Part shown: one piece after another, positions 51,869 to 61,105 of the stretch
Layout of the letters: every line of letters begins with the position of its first letter
Position numbering within the stretch: the stretch's first letter is position 1
Assembly: GCA_027941995.1 (NCBI GenBank)
Contig: CP115966.1
Coordinates: 1,364,001-1,428,000, forward strand
Reading direction: 5' to 3'
DNA: 64,000 nucleotides
Source of the DNA: Erythrobacteraceae bacterium WH01K
GTDB taxonomy: Bacteria; Pseudomonadota; Alphaproteobacteria; Sphingomonadales; Sphingomonadaceae
Translations under genes and position numbers: made by a program
The notes under the pieces: model-generated
The model's database searches: none
The model's input: only the letters and a program-made list of their open reading frames with translations
Told to the model about the DNA's origin: nothing

Positions 51869-53566
51869 CTATCCGGCGAGGGATGGGCGCTGCTGCGCTG
51901 CGTCACCGGTCTGCGATCGGGCAGGGGCAGGGCCGGTGCGGCTGAGCGCGAGCAGCCTGCGTTCTACGGACGCGGCGGGTTCGGGATAGCCGAACAGGAA
52001 GCCCTGGCCCGTCCTGATGCCGATGGATTGCAGGGCGCTGAGAATTTCCTCGCTCTCGATCCCCTCGGCCACGATCGGCATGTCCAGCCCTTCGCCCAGC
52101 GTGGCGATCGCAGCGACGATTTTCGTGCTGCTGCCGTTTTCGGCGACGTCGGACACGAAGCTGCGATCGATCTTGATCCGGTCGAAGGGAAGCGAGCGGA
52201 GCTGCGCCAGGCTGGAATATCCGGTCCCGAAATCGTCCAGACTGATCCGCACGCCCTGATTCTTGAGGCTGGTGATCATCGAGCGGACGACACCGATATT
52301 TTCGTGCAGGCAGCTTTCCGTAACCTCGATATCGAGCCGCGACGGGGGGAAACCGCTTTCCATCAGCAGCTTGAGTATTTTCTGCGAGAACCACGGATCG
52401 CGCAGCTGGACGGGCGAGATGTTGATCGACAGCGTCAGCTGCGAATCCCATTCGCGCGCATCCTCGAATGCCTGCTCGATCAGCGATTCCGACAAGGCCG
52501 CGATAACGCCGATATCCTCGGCAATGGGGATGAAAACCTCGGGGCTGACAAGGCCATGTTCCGGCGATTTCCAGCGCGCCAGCATCTCGAAACCGGAAAT
52601 CTCGCCGGTCGCGAGATCGATCTGCTGTTCGTAATAGGGAACGAATTCGCCGCGGCCGATGCCTTCGCGGATGCCGCGTTCCAGTTCGCTGCGGAAACGC
52701 AGCTCGTTCTCCATCGGCGCCTCGAACCAGAAGAAGCGGTTCTTGCCGCGCTTCTTCGCCTCGTACATCGCGATATCGGCCTTGTGGATCAGAGCCTGCG
52801 CGTCGTGCGGCGATTGCGCCTTCGTGGATTCGTCGCGGTCGGAAGCGATGCCGACCGACATGGTAATCTCCGTCTCGCCATTAGGCAGGGCGAAGGGTTC
52901 CGCGATGCTTTCGATGATGCGCGTCACCAGCTGGTCGATCCGGTTCGGGACCATGCGGTCATAGGAGACCACGATGGCAAATTCGTCGCCGCCCAGCCGG
53001 GCGAGCAGCGCCTCCGCCGGCAGAAGGGTCCGGATCCGGTCGGCCGCCTCGCGCAGGACGAGGTCGCCTGCCAGGTGCCCGTGTATGTCGTTGACCTGCT
53101 TGAAATTGTCGAGGTCGATCATGACGAAGGCCACGCTGCGACCATTGCGGTTGGCCAGCCCTGCCAGCTGGTCGGTGGCGGGCGCGATGCTGCGGCGGTT
53201 GAGGCAGCCCGTCAGCGGATCGATGTCCGCCAGTTCGCGGGCCCGGCGCTCGGCCTTGCGCCGCTCCGCGACCTCGCGTGTCAGGTCGCGGTGACGCCGC
53301 ATGATGAAGATGATGAGAGCGATATTGAGCAGCAGGGTCGACACGGTCAGAGGGTCGATCGGCCGCGTGGGCATGCCAGCGATCTGCCGGGATACATACA
53401 TCATCAGCTGGCCGCCGGTACCGACGAACATGATGACGGCCGCCGCCGCAATTCCCAGCGGCACGAAATCGCGCTTCGCCGCGCTCAGGAACGGCCGGCG
53501 CTGCCTTGCTTCGGTATCGCGGTCGGTCGTGTACTCATCCACCATGTGAGCATACTCGTGTCTCAT
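51869..53566 (-). CDS. Membrane GGDEF/EAL cyclic-di-GMP protein
   Basis: A 565-residue inner-membrane protein. Two membrane segments (LGIAAAAVIMFVGTGGQLMM and LTVSTLLLNIALIIFIM) precede a diguanylate cyclase domain (about 115-275) with ARLGGDEFAIVV. The phosphodiesterase domain (about 295-545) has EML in place of EAL (FEMLARW). It keeps NISPVQL, EVTESC, DDFGTGYSSLAQL, IKIDRSFV and VAEGIES. Both domains therefore look catalytically capable, though one may regulate the other. No sensory domain beyond the short periplasmic loop is seen. An ATG 21 bases later is an alternative start. Confidence 0.9.
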   Translation of the reverse strand: MRHEYAHMVDEYTTDRDTEARQRRPFLSAAKRDFVPLGIAAAAVIMFVGTGGQLMMYVSRQIAGMPTRPIDPLTVSTLLLNIALIIFIMRRHRDLTREVAERRKAERRARELADIDPLTGCLNRRSIAPATDQLAGLANRNGRSVAFVMIDLDNFKQVNDIHGHLAGDLVLREAADRIRTLLPAEALLARLGGDEFAIVVSYDRMVPNRIDQLVTRIIESIAEPFALPNGETEITMSVGIASDRDESTKAQSPHDAQALIHKADIAMYEAKKRGKNRFFWFEAPMENELRFRSELERGIREGIGRGEFVPYYEQQIDLATGEISGFEMLARWKSPEHGLVSPEVFIPIAEDIGVIAALSESLIEQAFEDAREWDSQLTLSINISPVQLRDPWFSQKILKLLMESGFPPSRLDIEVTESCLHENIGVVRSMITSLKNQGVRISLDDFGTGYSSLAQLRSLPFDRIKIDRSFVSDVAENGSSTKIVAAIATLGEGLDMPIVAEGIESEEILSALQSIGIRTGQGFLFGYPEPAASVERRLLALSRTGPAPARSQTGDAAQQRPSLAG

Positions 53567-53691
53567 GACCCGTGCGCTAGGGCACTATGCTGAAATTCGT
53601 GTTAATTTTCGCGTTTGACCTTTGGCCGGGGCCTCCGCATTGCAGGGGCCGACATATCCCGCAACCAAACCGAACCCGCGAGAGGACCGCA

Positions 53692-54102
53692 ATGGCCCGT
53701 TACTGGCTGATGAAATCCGAACCCTTCAAGTACAGCTGGGACGATCTCGTCGCAGAGAAGGAAGGCACGTGGGACGGCGTGCGCAACCACCGCGCGAAGA
53801 ACAACCTTGCCGCAATGGAAGTGGGCGACCAGGCGTTCTTCTACCATTCGCGCGAAGGGCTGGAGATCGTCGGAATCTGCGAGGTCAGCGTGGCGGGGAT
53901 CACCGATCCGACGGACGAAACCGGCAAATGGGCAGCGGTGAAGGTCGTGCCCAAGACGAAGCTGCCACATCCCGTCAGCCTGAAACAGATCAAGGCTGAA
54001 CCCCAGCTTGCGGATTGCGAGCTGGTGCGCCTTTCGCGGCTGTCGGTGGCGGAAATCAAGGAAGACGAGTGGTCCGTCATCATGAGCATGGCCGGCGTCT
54101 GA
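53692..54102 (+). CDS. EVE domain protein
   Basis: A 136-residue single-domain protein of the PUA-like EVE family, thought to bind modified bases in nucleic acids. Clear family features: YWLMKSEPFKYSWDDLV, TWDGVRNHRAKNNLAAM, GDQAFFYHSREGLEIVGI. A good ribosome site (AGAGGACC) precedes the ATG. It stands alone, diverging from the GGDEF/EAL gene. No restriction or defence genes lie nearby, so a housekeeping role is more likely than a defence one. Confidence 0.93.
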   Translation: MARYWLMKSEPFKYSWDDLVAEKEGTWDGVRNHRAKNNLAAMEVGDQAFFYHSREGLEIVGICEVSVAGITDPTDETGKWAAVKVVPKTKLPHPVSLKQIKAEPQLADCELVRLSRLSVAEIKEDEWSVIMSMAGV

Positions 54103-54147
54103 GCCGATCCATGTGCTAACGGTGCGGGGGGCTCTTGTCCCCCGGCC

Positions 54148-55839
54148 TCAGGCGCCGCGCAGTCCGCTGACCGTCGCCCCGCTGGCGGCAAGCTGTTCGA
54201 CATCGATCACGCAGTGGATCAGGCGAATGCCGCTGCGACCCTCTGCCGCAACCAGCGCGTCGCGGAATTGCTGCGTGGTTTCTGCCCGCGCGCTCCAGCC
54301 GCCGAACGATGCGGCAAAGGCTGCAAAATCGGGATTGGCGAGGCGGGTCGCGGAAACCCGGCCGGGAAATTCGCGCTCCTGGTGCATGCGGATCGTGCCG
54401 TATGCGCCATTATCGACCACGACGACGATCAGGTTTGCGTCATGCTGCGCGGCGGTTGCCAATTCCTGCCCGTTCATCAGGAAATCGCCGTCGCCTGCAA
54501 CGGCCACCACGGTGCGATCAGGGTAGCGCAGCGACGCTGCGACCGCGGCTGGAACCCCGTATCCCATCGCCCCGCAAGTGGGAGCCAGCTGGGACGGAAA
54601 TCCGGCATAGCGCCAGTATCGGTGCCACCACCCGGCGAAATTGCCCGCACCGTTGCACACGATCGTATCGGCGGGCAGCGTGTCGCGCATGAAGGTGACA
54701 CAGGTCGGCAGGTCGAGCGGGAAGGGGCTGTCCGTGTCTTCGGCGGCAGGCGTTGCCGTCGCCCATTCCTGCCATTCCGCATGTGCGGCTGCCCCGGCAT
54801 CGAAATCCAGCACGTCGCCATCGTCCCATAACGCGGCGCTTTCCGCGAATTCGGCCATGTCGGCACAGATGGCGAGATCGGCGCGATAGACGCGGCCCAG
54901 TTCCTCCGGATCGGGGTGGACGTGGACCAGCTGCTGGCCCGGATGATCGGGCGTCAGCACGGTGTATCCGTCGGTGGTCGCTTCTCCCAGCCGCGCACCG
55001 ACCGCGATGACCAGGTCGGCGTTCTTCACCCGCTCCACCAGTTTGGGATTGGGACCGTAGCCCAGGCTGCCGGCATAAACGCGGGAGGCGGGACTGATCG
55101 CATCCTGCCGGCGAAACGCGGTGGCGACCGGCAGGCCGACACGCTCTGCAAAGAGCTGGAAATGCTCCCGGGCCTTGGCGTTCCAGCCAGCGCCGCCAAT
55201 GATGGCGACCGGGCTGGCAGCGTCGCCGATCATCGCCATCAGCGCCTGCATGGCATCGGGGCAGGGGGCCTGTGCGGGGCGGGAGACGGCGGGGCGCGGT
55301 GCAGCCTGCGTGGTATCGGACAGCATGTCTTCCGGCAAAGCGAGGACGACCGGGCCGGGCCGACCGGACATGGCAACCGAGTAGGCGCGGGCGACGAATT
55401 CGGGAATGCGGTCGGCGCTGTCGATGCGCGCCGCCCATTTGCAGACGGGTCCGAAGAATGCGGGGAAATCGATTTCCTGGAACCCCTCGCGTTCGCGCAT
55501 ATCGCGTGCGACATCGCCGACGAACAGGATCATCGGCTGCGAATCCTGGTGTGCGACATGAACGCCGATGCTGGCATTGGTCGCCCCCGGACCGCGCGTC
55601 ACGAAGGCGACGCCCGGTCTGCCGGACCCGGCGGCGTTCATGGCCCCGTCGGCGCAGGCCATGAAGGCAACGCCGCCCTCCTGCCGGCAAGTGACCACAT
55701 CGATCCCGCTCTGCCCTTCCAGTCCGTCCAGCACTTGCAGGAAGCTTTCACCGGGTACGGTGAAGATGCGGTCGCACCCCTGTTCCTTCAGGCAGTCGAC
55801 CAGCAGGCGGGCGGCATCGGGCGTCGTCGTTTCTCTCAT
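54148..55839 (-). CDS. Thiamine diphosphate enzyme, acetolactate synthase-like
   Basis: A 563-residue ThDP enzyme with the three-domain layout of acetolactate synthase, oxalyl-CoA decarboxylase and benzoylformate decarboxylase. The catalytic glutamate is in VTCRQEGGVAFMA. The ThDP motif is AGDGDFLMNGQELATA ... DNGAYGTIRMHQ. The middle domain (about 195-330) is present, but I saw no clear FAD-specific loop. No small ilvN subunit lies beside it, so it is probably not the main branched-chain synthase. The substrate is unassigned. It is a single-gene unit facing the EVE gene. Confidence 0.85.
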   Translation of the reverse strand: MRETTTPDAARLLVDCLKEQGCDRIFTVPGESFLQVLDGLEGQSGIDVVTCRQEGGVAFMACADGAMNAAGSGRPGVAFVTRGPGATNASIGVHVAHQDSQPMILFVGDVARDMREREGFQEIDFPAFFGPVCKWAARIDSADRIPEFVARAYSVAMSGRPGPVVLALPEDMLSDTTQAAPRPAVSRPAQAPCPDAMQALMAMIGDAASPVAIIGGAGWNAKAREHFQLFAERVGLPVATAFRRQDAISPASRVYAGSLGYGPNPKLVERVKNADLVIAVGARLGEATTDGYTVLTPDHPGQQLVHVHPDPEELGRVYRADLAICADMAEFAESAALWDDGDVLDFDAGAAAHAEWQEWATATPAAEDTDSPFPLDLPTCVTFMRDTLPADTIVCNGAGNFAGWWHRYWRYAGFPSQLAPTCGAMGYGVPAAVAASLRYPDRTVVAVAGDGDFLMNGQELATAAQHDANLIVVVVDNGAYGTIRMHQEREFPGRVSATRLANPDFAAFAASFGGWSARAETTQQFRDALVAAEGRSGIRLIHCVIDVEQLAASGATVSGLRGA

Positions 55840-56000
55840 GTCCGCTGACTAGCCGCGGCGACCCATGGCGGCAATCGTATACGGCCCGTCACGGCGGTGG
55901 AAAACCTCCCGCGGCAGGTGAAGGCACAGGGTTAATGTCCCGCCATGCGACACCGGCGATGGCGGGGGAGCGGAATGGTTAGCAAAACGTTAACCCCTCC

Positions 56001-56204
56001 ATGATGACACGCAGCAGACGCTTTCTCGTCCTGACCGACGAATCCGCCCGCCACCCGTTCCGGGCCATGCTTCCCCCGCACGCGCTGGTGGATGCGCCGC
56101 CGGTCCAGTTGCGATCGAAATTCATTCCCACGCGCGACGACATTCGCGGGTTTGCCAGCACCTATTTCGCGGCTCTGGCCTTCATGCTGGTCTTCATCGC
56201 CTGA
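56001..56204 (+). CDS. Small C-terminally anchored membrane protein
   Basis: A 67-residue protein with a basic start (MMTRSRRFLVLTDESARHPF), a proline-rich middle (LPPHALVDAPPVQLRSKFIP) and a single hydrophobic C-terminal segment (STYFAALAFMLVFIA). This looks like a tail-anchored protein. The frame is open, codons are normal for the region, and the sequence is non-repetitive, so it is likely real. I know no function. It converges with the transporter gene 51 bases downstream. Confidence 0.6.
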   Translation: MMTRSRRFLVLTDESARHPFRAMLPPHALVDAPPVQLRSKFIPTRDDIRGFASTYFAALAFMLVFIA

Positions 56205-56255
56205 AGCAGGAGCGCGTGGCTGCGGGAAACCCAGGTGCGGGATGGGGACGTCTGC

Positions 56256-57581
56256 CTATTCCGCACGGTGGAGGCGCATCCCAAGCCAGGCGGACACCAG
56301 GCACATGGCCGCGCTCAGCAGGACCTGCTCGGCAATCGGGACGCCTGCCGCGGTCAGTCCCATGGCGAGCAGCGAACCGCCCACCATCGCGCCGGAATTG
56401 ACGATGTTGTTCGCCGCGATCGTTCGCGCCGCCTGGTCGGTCGAAACGCGCGTCGTCAGGAAGGCGTAGAGCGGCACCACGAACATCCCGCCCGCGATGG
56501 AAATCCCCAGCAGGCAGAGCAGCAGAACGGTGGCCATGGGCCACGAGATGAAGGCCGCCACGTCCAGCAATTGCGTCGGCTGGTCCGCCTGCCACAGCTT
56601 GCACACGACGTAGAACGCCACCACGAACAGCGCCATGACCAGTACGGATGCAGGCGCAAAACGGGCGGACACCGTGCCTTTCAGCAATTTGTTCACCGCG
56701 ACCGAACCGATGGCAACGCCTACGGAAAAAACCACCAGAAACACGCTGGCGACTTCCTTGCTCGCCATGATGACGTTCTTCGCCAGAGGCGGGAACTGGA
56801 TGAACAGCACTGCCCCGATGGTCCAGAAGAAGCTGATGGCGATGATGGCGTAATAGACCTGCCTGTCGTCCATCGTCTTGCGGATCAGGCGGGCGGAGGC
56901 GCGCAGGATGTGCCAGTCCAGTTTCTCGACCGCGCCCAACGGCGGGGCGGCGGGAACTTGCCGCGCGGAGATGTACCCCAGGATGGACACCCCGATTATG
57001 CCGGCCGCAGCGTATTCGACCGGGATCCATCCGGCCAGGATCGTCCCGGCGAGAATCGCGACATAGGTCCCTGCCTCGACCAGACCCGTCCCGGCGAGCA
57101 CTTCTTCCTTGCGCAAGTGCTGCGGCAGGATCGCGTATTTGATCGGCCCCAGGAATGTCGACTGCACGCCGGTCAGGAACAGGGCGAACAGCATCAGGAT
57201 GATGGGGAAGCTGGTGTCGATCGTCATGAAACCCAGCGGGATGGAGACCGGCATGACATAGCCGCGCCATGCCAGATACAGGCCGCTCGCCCCGATCAGC
57301 ATCAGGCCGATCTCGCACAGTTTCACGATGCGGATGATGCGCGCCTTGTCCCGCATGTCGGCCAGTTGCCCGGCCAGCGCCGACAAGATGAAAAAAGGCA
57401 GGATGAACAGGCCCGACGCTACCGCGCTGAACAATCCTTCCGCCTCTTCGGAATTATAGACCTGGTACACCACGAACAGGACCATCGCGGTCTTGTACAG
57501 GTTGTCGTTGAACGCATTGAAAAGCTGCGTGACGAAGAGCGGCAGGAACCGGCGGCGGCCCAGAAGTTTGGCAGTCGTCAA
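56256..57581 (-). CDS. MFS transporter, LplT-like
   Basis: A 441-residue permease with twelve hydrophobic segments. It starts FLPLFVTQLFNAFNDNLYKT, the pattern of the lysophospholipid flippase LplT. Other conserved pieces are FALFLTGVQSTFLGPIKYAI and MLPQHL-like ILPQHLRKEEVLAGTGL. In many bacteria an acyltransferase is fused or adjacent. None is here, so the substrate stays open. The TTG at 57581 with GGGGA six bases before it gives a normal N-terminus. Longer in-frame readings (to 57758) add about 60 basic residues and overlap divergent pgsA. Confidence 0.82.
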   Translation of the reverse strand: MTTAKLLGRRRFLPLFVTQLFNAFNDNLYKTAMVLFVVYQVYNSEEAEGLFSAVASGLFILPFFILSALAGQLADMRDKARIIRIVKLCEIGLMLIGASGLYLAWRGYVMPVSIPLGFMTIDTSFPIILMLFALFLTGVQSTFLGPIKYAILPQHLRKEEVLAGTGLVEAGTYVAILAGTILAGWIPVEYAAAGIIGVSILGYISARQVPAAPPLGAVEKLDWHILRASARLIRKTMDDRQVYYAIIAISFFWTIGAVLFIQFPPLAKNVIMASKEVASVFLVVFSVGVAIGSVAVNKLLKGTVSARFAPASVLVMALFVVAFYVVCKLWQADQPTQLLDVAAFISWPMATVLLLCLLGISIAGGMFVVPLYAFLTTRVSTDQAARTIAANNIVNSGAMVGGSLLAMGLTAAGVPIAEQVLLSAAMCLVSAWLGMRLHRAE

Positions 57582-57720
57582 GAAATGTCCCCGATCGCGG
57601 GCGCGGAATTTCTTGCCGCATACCCAGGTAGCGCTTCTTCTAGCTGCAAGCGGGGTGCGGACAAGGGCGAACAGGTTCTTTTGCGCAGCCGCCCGTTGGG
57701 CTAGGGGAGCTCGATACGCC

Positions 57721-58287
57721 ATGCTGACCCTTCCCAACTTACTCACCCTGTCGCGCATCTTCGCCGTGCCGCTGCTAGCTTTCCTGCTGTGGTGGCCGGG
57801 CTGGACGGCGGGCTATGCGATGGGGTTCGTGCTGTACGGCATCATCGCGCTGACCGATTATCTCGACGGCTATCTCGCACGGGCGCAGGGCGCGGTATCG
57901 AAACTGGGCATTTTCCTCGATCCGATCGCGGACAAGATCATGGTCGCCGCCGTCATACTGGTGCTGACGGCGCAGGGGTTCCTGCGCGGCCCGGTCGTCG
58001 GGGATTTCCACGTCATTGCGGGGCTGATCATTCTGGTGCGGGAGATCGCGGTGTCGGGCCTGCGCGAATTTCTCGCCGGGCTGCAGGTCTCCGTGCCGGT
58101 CACGCGGCTGGCGAAGTGGAAAACGACGCTGCAATTGCTGGCGCTGGGCGCTTTGATAGCAGGGGGCGCGGTGCCGGAATATCAGTGGGTGCACCTGACG
58201 GGGCTCGCCGCGCTGTGGGGGGCAGCCATCCTGACGCTGGTGACGGGCTGGGATTACCTGCGCGTCGGCCTCAAGCACATGGATTGA
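57721..58287 (+). CDS. pgsA: CDP-diacylglycerol--glycerol-3-phosphate 3-phosphatidyltransferase
   Basis: A 188-residue integral membrane enzyme, first committed step to phosphatidylglycerol and cardiolipin. Family start MLTLPNLLTLSRIFAVPLL. The CDP-alcohol motif is DYLDGYLARAQGAVSKLG ... LDPIADK. Four to five hydrophobic segments follow. AGGGGAG precedes the ATG. It competes with PssA for CDP-diacylglycerol. Confidence 0.95.
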   Translation: MLTLPNLLTLSRIFAVPLLAFLLWWPGWTAGYAMGFVLYGIIALTDYLDGYLARAQGAVSKLGIFLDPIADKIMVAAVILVLTAQGFLRGPVVGDFHVIAGLIILVREIAVSGLREFLAGLQVSVPVTRLAKWKTTLQLLALGALIAGGAVPEYQWVHLTGLAALWGAAILTLVTGWDYLRVGLKHMD

Positions 58288-58308
58288 GCGAGGCGCGGAC
58301 GGTTCGCG

Positions 58309-58671
58309 TCAGCGCATCGTCCCTGCGGCCCGGTGCAGATTGCCGACCAGCGGGATGCCGAAGCGGTCGCGCGGGTCGTGCTGGTCGAAATCTTCCCCTG
58401 CCAGTGCATAGCCGAGCGCTTCGACGGCAGCGGTGTGCAGCGGTACGTCGAACTTGATCCCGGCGTTCTTCTCGATCCGCCAGACGACATGTCCCGTCAT
58501 CGGAACCGTGTCGCTGATGTCGAGATCGACACGGCTGCCTTCCTCGATCCGGTCGAAACATTCGATCATGCAGCCGCCGCTGGAGAGGTTGTAGAGCGTC
58601 ACGTAGCGGCGTTCGCCATCCACGCGGCACGCGATTTCCTTGTCCATGGACAGGCGGTTGTAAGAGCGCAT
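58309..58671 (-). CDS. PilZ domain protein
   Basis: A 120-residue single PilZ domain. The c-di-GMP-binding motifs are near the start (MRSYNRLS, a shifted RxxxR) and in LYNLSSGGCMIECF (the [D/N]-x-S-x-x-G motif). Single-domain PilZ proteins act as c-di-GMP adaptors. The GGDEF/EAL protein 5 kb away could set the level it senses, but that is only proximity. Confidence 0.85.
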   Translation of the reverse strand: MRSYNRLSMDKEIACRVDGERRYVTLYNLSSGGCMIECFDRIEEGSRVDLDISDTVPMTGHVVWRIEKNAGIKFDVPLHTAAVEALGYALAGEDFDQHDPRDRFGIPLVGNLHRAAGTMR

Positions 58672-58786
58672 TCGTGGTTCCTTCGCGACACGGCCATTAA
58701 AATCCCGGGGCCATAGGGAGTACTGCTATTCCGGATTTGCGAATATTTCGTGAATCAGGAAAACCGGATAATAAAACGAGAGATTT

Positions 58787-59683
58787 CTATCCGGCGCGCA
58801 GTTCTTCTGCCAGCAGGTGGAATTCCTCCGCCCGCGGACTGTTCTTGCGCCAGATGAGCGCGATGTCGCGCGTGTCGTTACTTGTCGTCAGCGGCCGGGC
58901 GACGACATCGGTCCCCTCGAGGATCCCGGCATCGAGCGCCATCTGCGGCAACATCGTCCAGCCGAGCCCGTTGTCGACCATCTGGACCAGCGTATGCAGG
59001 CTGGTGCCGATCATGGCCGCATTGCCTTTCAGCCCGGGGCGGTTGCAGGCCGCCAGCGCATGGTCGCGCAGGCAATGCCCGTCTTCCAGCATCAGCAAGC
59101 GGCCTTCGTCGATGGCAGAGGGGCGGATCGTGTCCGGCGGGTCGCGCGGATCGTCTTTCGGCATCGCGATCAGCAGGCGGTCTTCTGCAATGATCTCGCT
59201 CTCGCTGTCGCCGATCGGGAAGGGCAGGGCCAGCAGCACGCAGTCGACGCGTCCGTGCTGCAGCGATTCCACCGCATCCGCACTGGTTTCCTCGCGCAGG
59301 AACAGGTTGAGTTCCGGGCGCTCGGTCCGCAGGCGCGGCAGGATCTTGGGCAGCAGGAACGGCGCGATCGTGGGGATCACGCTCATCCGCAGTGTTCCGG
59401 CAAGGGGCTTGCCCGCGGCCTGCACAAGGTCGGACAATTCCTCCGCCTCGCGCAGCAGGCGATGCGCCTTTTCCACCACCTGGTTGCCCAGCGGCGTGAA
59501 CCGCACGACCCGGCGCGTGCGTTCGACCAGCACCGTATCCAGCAGCGATTCCAGTTCGCGGATGCCGGCCGACAGCGTCGATTGCGAAACGAAGCTCGCC
59601 TCCGCCGCGCGGCCGAAATGCCCGTGTTCGTGCAGCGCGACCAGATATTGCAGCTGCTTGATGGTGGGAAGGTAGGTGCTCAC
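58787..59683 (-). CDS. oxyR: Hydrogen peroxide sensor OxyR
   Basis: A 298-residue LysR-family activator of peroxide defence. The N-terminal winged helix starts LPTIKQLQYLVALHEHGHFG and continues RAAEASFVSQSTLSAGI. The redox cysteines are at 204 and 213 in GHCLRDHALAAC, with the same spacing as Cys199/Cys208 of E. coli OxyR. The dimerisation/regulatory domain is complete. No catalase or peroxidase gene is adjacent, so it acts in trans. rnd ends nine bases upstream on the same strand. Confidence 0.93.
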   Translation of the reverse strand: MSTYLPTIKQLQYLVALHEHGHFGRAAEASFVSQSTLSAGIRELESLLDTVLVERTRRVVRFTPLGNQVVEKAHRLLREAEELSDLVQAAGKPLAGTLRMSVIPTIAPFLLPKILPRLRTERPELNLFLREETSADAVESLQHGRVDCVLLALPFPIGDSESEIIAEDRLLIAMPKDDPRDPPDTIRPSAIDEGRLLMLEDGHCLRDHALAACNRPGLKGNAAMIGTSLHTLVQMVDNGLGWTMLPQMALDAGILEGTDVVARPLTTSNDTRDIALIWRKNSPRAEEFHLLAEELRAG

Positions 59684-59691
59684 CCTGGACG

Positions 59692-60915
59692 TTATCCGGC
59701 TGCCTGGGGCGCTGCATCGTCGGCAGCGCTTTCGGCCATGTCGCCCGCCATCGCGTCGACATCGGTCATGTGCAGCTTGCCCTTGCGAACGGCGAAGGCG
59801 GTCTTGCCCTCGACCAGAGCCAGCGCGTCCTTACCGAACACTTCGTATCGCCAACCTTCCAGGATCGGCAGGTCGCGAACACCCGCCGCCAGCGCCTCCA
59901 TCTCGTTCGATTTCGTGAGCAGGCGCGAGGCGATGTCGATTTCCCGGCTGCGGATCTTCAGCAGCAGCTTGAGGAGGTCGGCGACCAGTGCGCCTTCCTT
60001 GCCCAGCGGGGCGCCGCGCTTCTGTTTTTCGGGCAGTTCCGACTTCGGCATCGGCTCGGCATTTTCCAGCACCTTCATCAGGCGCTTGCCGATATCGTTG
60101 TCCTTCCACGCATTCGACAGGCCCCGCACCTTTGCCAGGTCGGCCTGTTTCTTGGGCGGATGCGCGGCGACATCGGCCAGCGTCTCGTCACGCATGATGC
60201 GTCCGCGCGGGAGGTTCTTGTGCTTCGCCTCGCCCTCGCGCCATGCGGCCAGCGCCTTCAGGCGACCCAGCACCTGCGGATTGCGGCCCTGCGACTTGAT
60301 CCGGCGCCAGGCGACGCTCTCGTCATTCTCGTAATTGGCCGGATCGGCGAGCTTTTCCATTTCCGCATTCAGCCAGCCGCCTCGCCCGGTCTTGATCAGC
60401 TTCTTCAGGATCATCGGGAAGATCTGCGCCAGGTAGGTCACGTCGCCGATGGCATATTCGATCTGCCGGTCGGTCAGGGGGCGGCGGCTCCAGTCGGTGA
60501 AGCGCGCGCCCTTGTCGATCGTCTTGCCCAGCCAACTTTCGACGAGGTTCGCATATCCGATCTGTTCCGACTGGCTGATCGCCATCATCGCGATCTGCGT
60601 GTCGAAGATGGGGTGGGGCGTCTTGCCGGTGAAATTGTAGACGATCTCCACATCCTGTCCCCCGGCGTGGAAGATTTTCAGCACGTCCTCGTTATCGGTC
60701 AGCAGGTCCCACAGCGGAGCCAGGTCGATACCGTCGGCCAGCGGGTCGATGGCGGCGGCCTCTTCCTCGTTGCCGATCTGGACCAGGCACAGTTCCGGCC
60801 AGTAGGTGTTCTCGCGCATGAATTCGGTGTCGACGCACACGAATTCGCCTTCGCCGAGGCGGTCGCACAGGTCTGCCAGTCGGTCGGTGGTGGTAATCAG
60901 GTCGTGGATTTTCAT
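59692..60915 (-). CDS. rnd: Ribonuclease D
   Basis: A 407-residue 3'-5' exoribonuclease for tRNA and small RNA trimming. The DEDD exonuclease (1-170) has FVCVDTEFMRENTYWPELC, IFHAGGQDVEIVY, FDTQIAMMA and YAIGDVTYLAQIF. One HRDC-like domain (WREGEAKHKNLPRGRIM) and a second C-terminal helical part follow. The ATG at 60915 starts exactly at the family N-terminus. The last 25 residues are Ala/Asp-rich. Confidence 0.94.
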   Translation of the reverse strand: MKIHDLITTTDRLADLCDRLGEGEFVCVDTEFMRENTYWPELCLVQIGNEEEAAAIDPLADGIDLAPLWDLLTDNEDVLKIFHAGGQDVEIVYNFTGKTPHPIFDTQIAMMAISQSEQIGYANLVESWLGKTIDKGARFTDWSRRPLTDRQIEYAIGDVTYLAQIFPMILKKLIKTGRGGWLNAEMEKLADPANYENDESVAWRRIKSQGRNPQVLGRLKALAAWREGEAKHKNLPRGRIMRDETLADVAAHPPKKQADLAKVRGLSNAWKDNDIGKRLMKVLENAEPMPKSELPEKQKRGAPLGKEGALVADLLKLLLKIRSREIDIASRLLTKSNEMEALAAGVRDLPILEGWRYEVFGKDALALVEGKTAFAVRKGKLHMTDVDAMAGDMAESAADDAAPQAAG

Positions 60916-60983
60916 ACGTCTTTCTTTTCTTTCACATGGGCGGAGTACCGCCCTCGCGAGAGTGCCGATATGCCAGGGTAATC

Positions 60984-61012
60984 TTGACAAACCGGCACGC
61001 ATCGCCTGTTAG
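60984..61012 (+). promoter_or_regulatory. Sigma-70 promoter of aspS
   Basis: TTGACA at 60984-60989, exactly 17 bases, then TGTTAG at 61007-61012. The aspS start is about 94 bases downstream. The site lies in the 190-base gap between divergent rnd and aspS. Confidence 0.6.
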
Positions 61013-61105
61013 CGCGCGCGTCCGGGACGGCGTTATGCTACGGCCGTTCCATGCGCACTCGCAGCGCCACTAGCCTTATCCCGAGAGAATGGAAGCCGGT
61101 AAACC

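Noticed and set aside
53692-54102. EVE protein as part of a defence island
   Set aside because: Flanks are a c-di-GMP protein and a ThDP enzyme; no nuclease, methylase or helicase of a defence type is present.
57582-57758. Upstream extension of the LplT-like transporter
   Set aside because: Adds about 60 Arg/Ala-rich residues and overlaps the divergent pgsA start; the TTG at 57581 has a good ribosome site.
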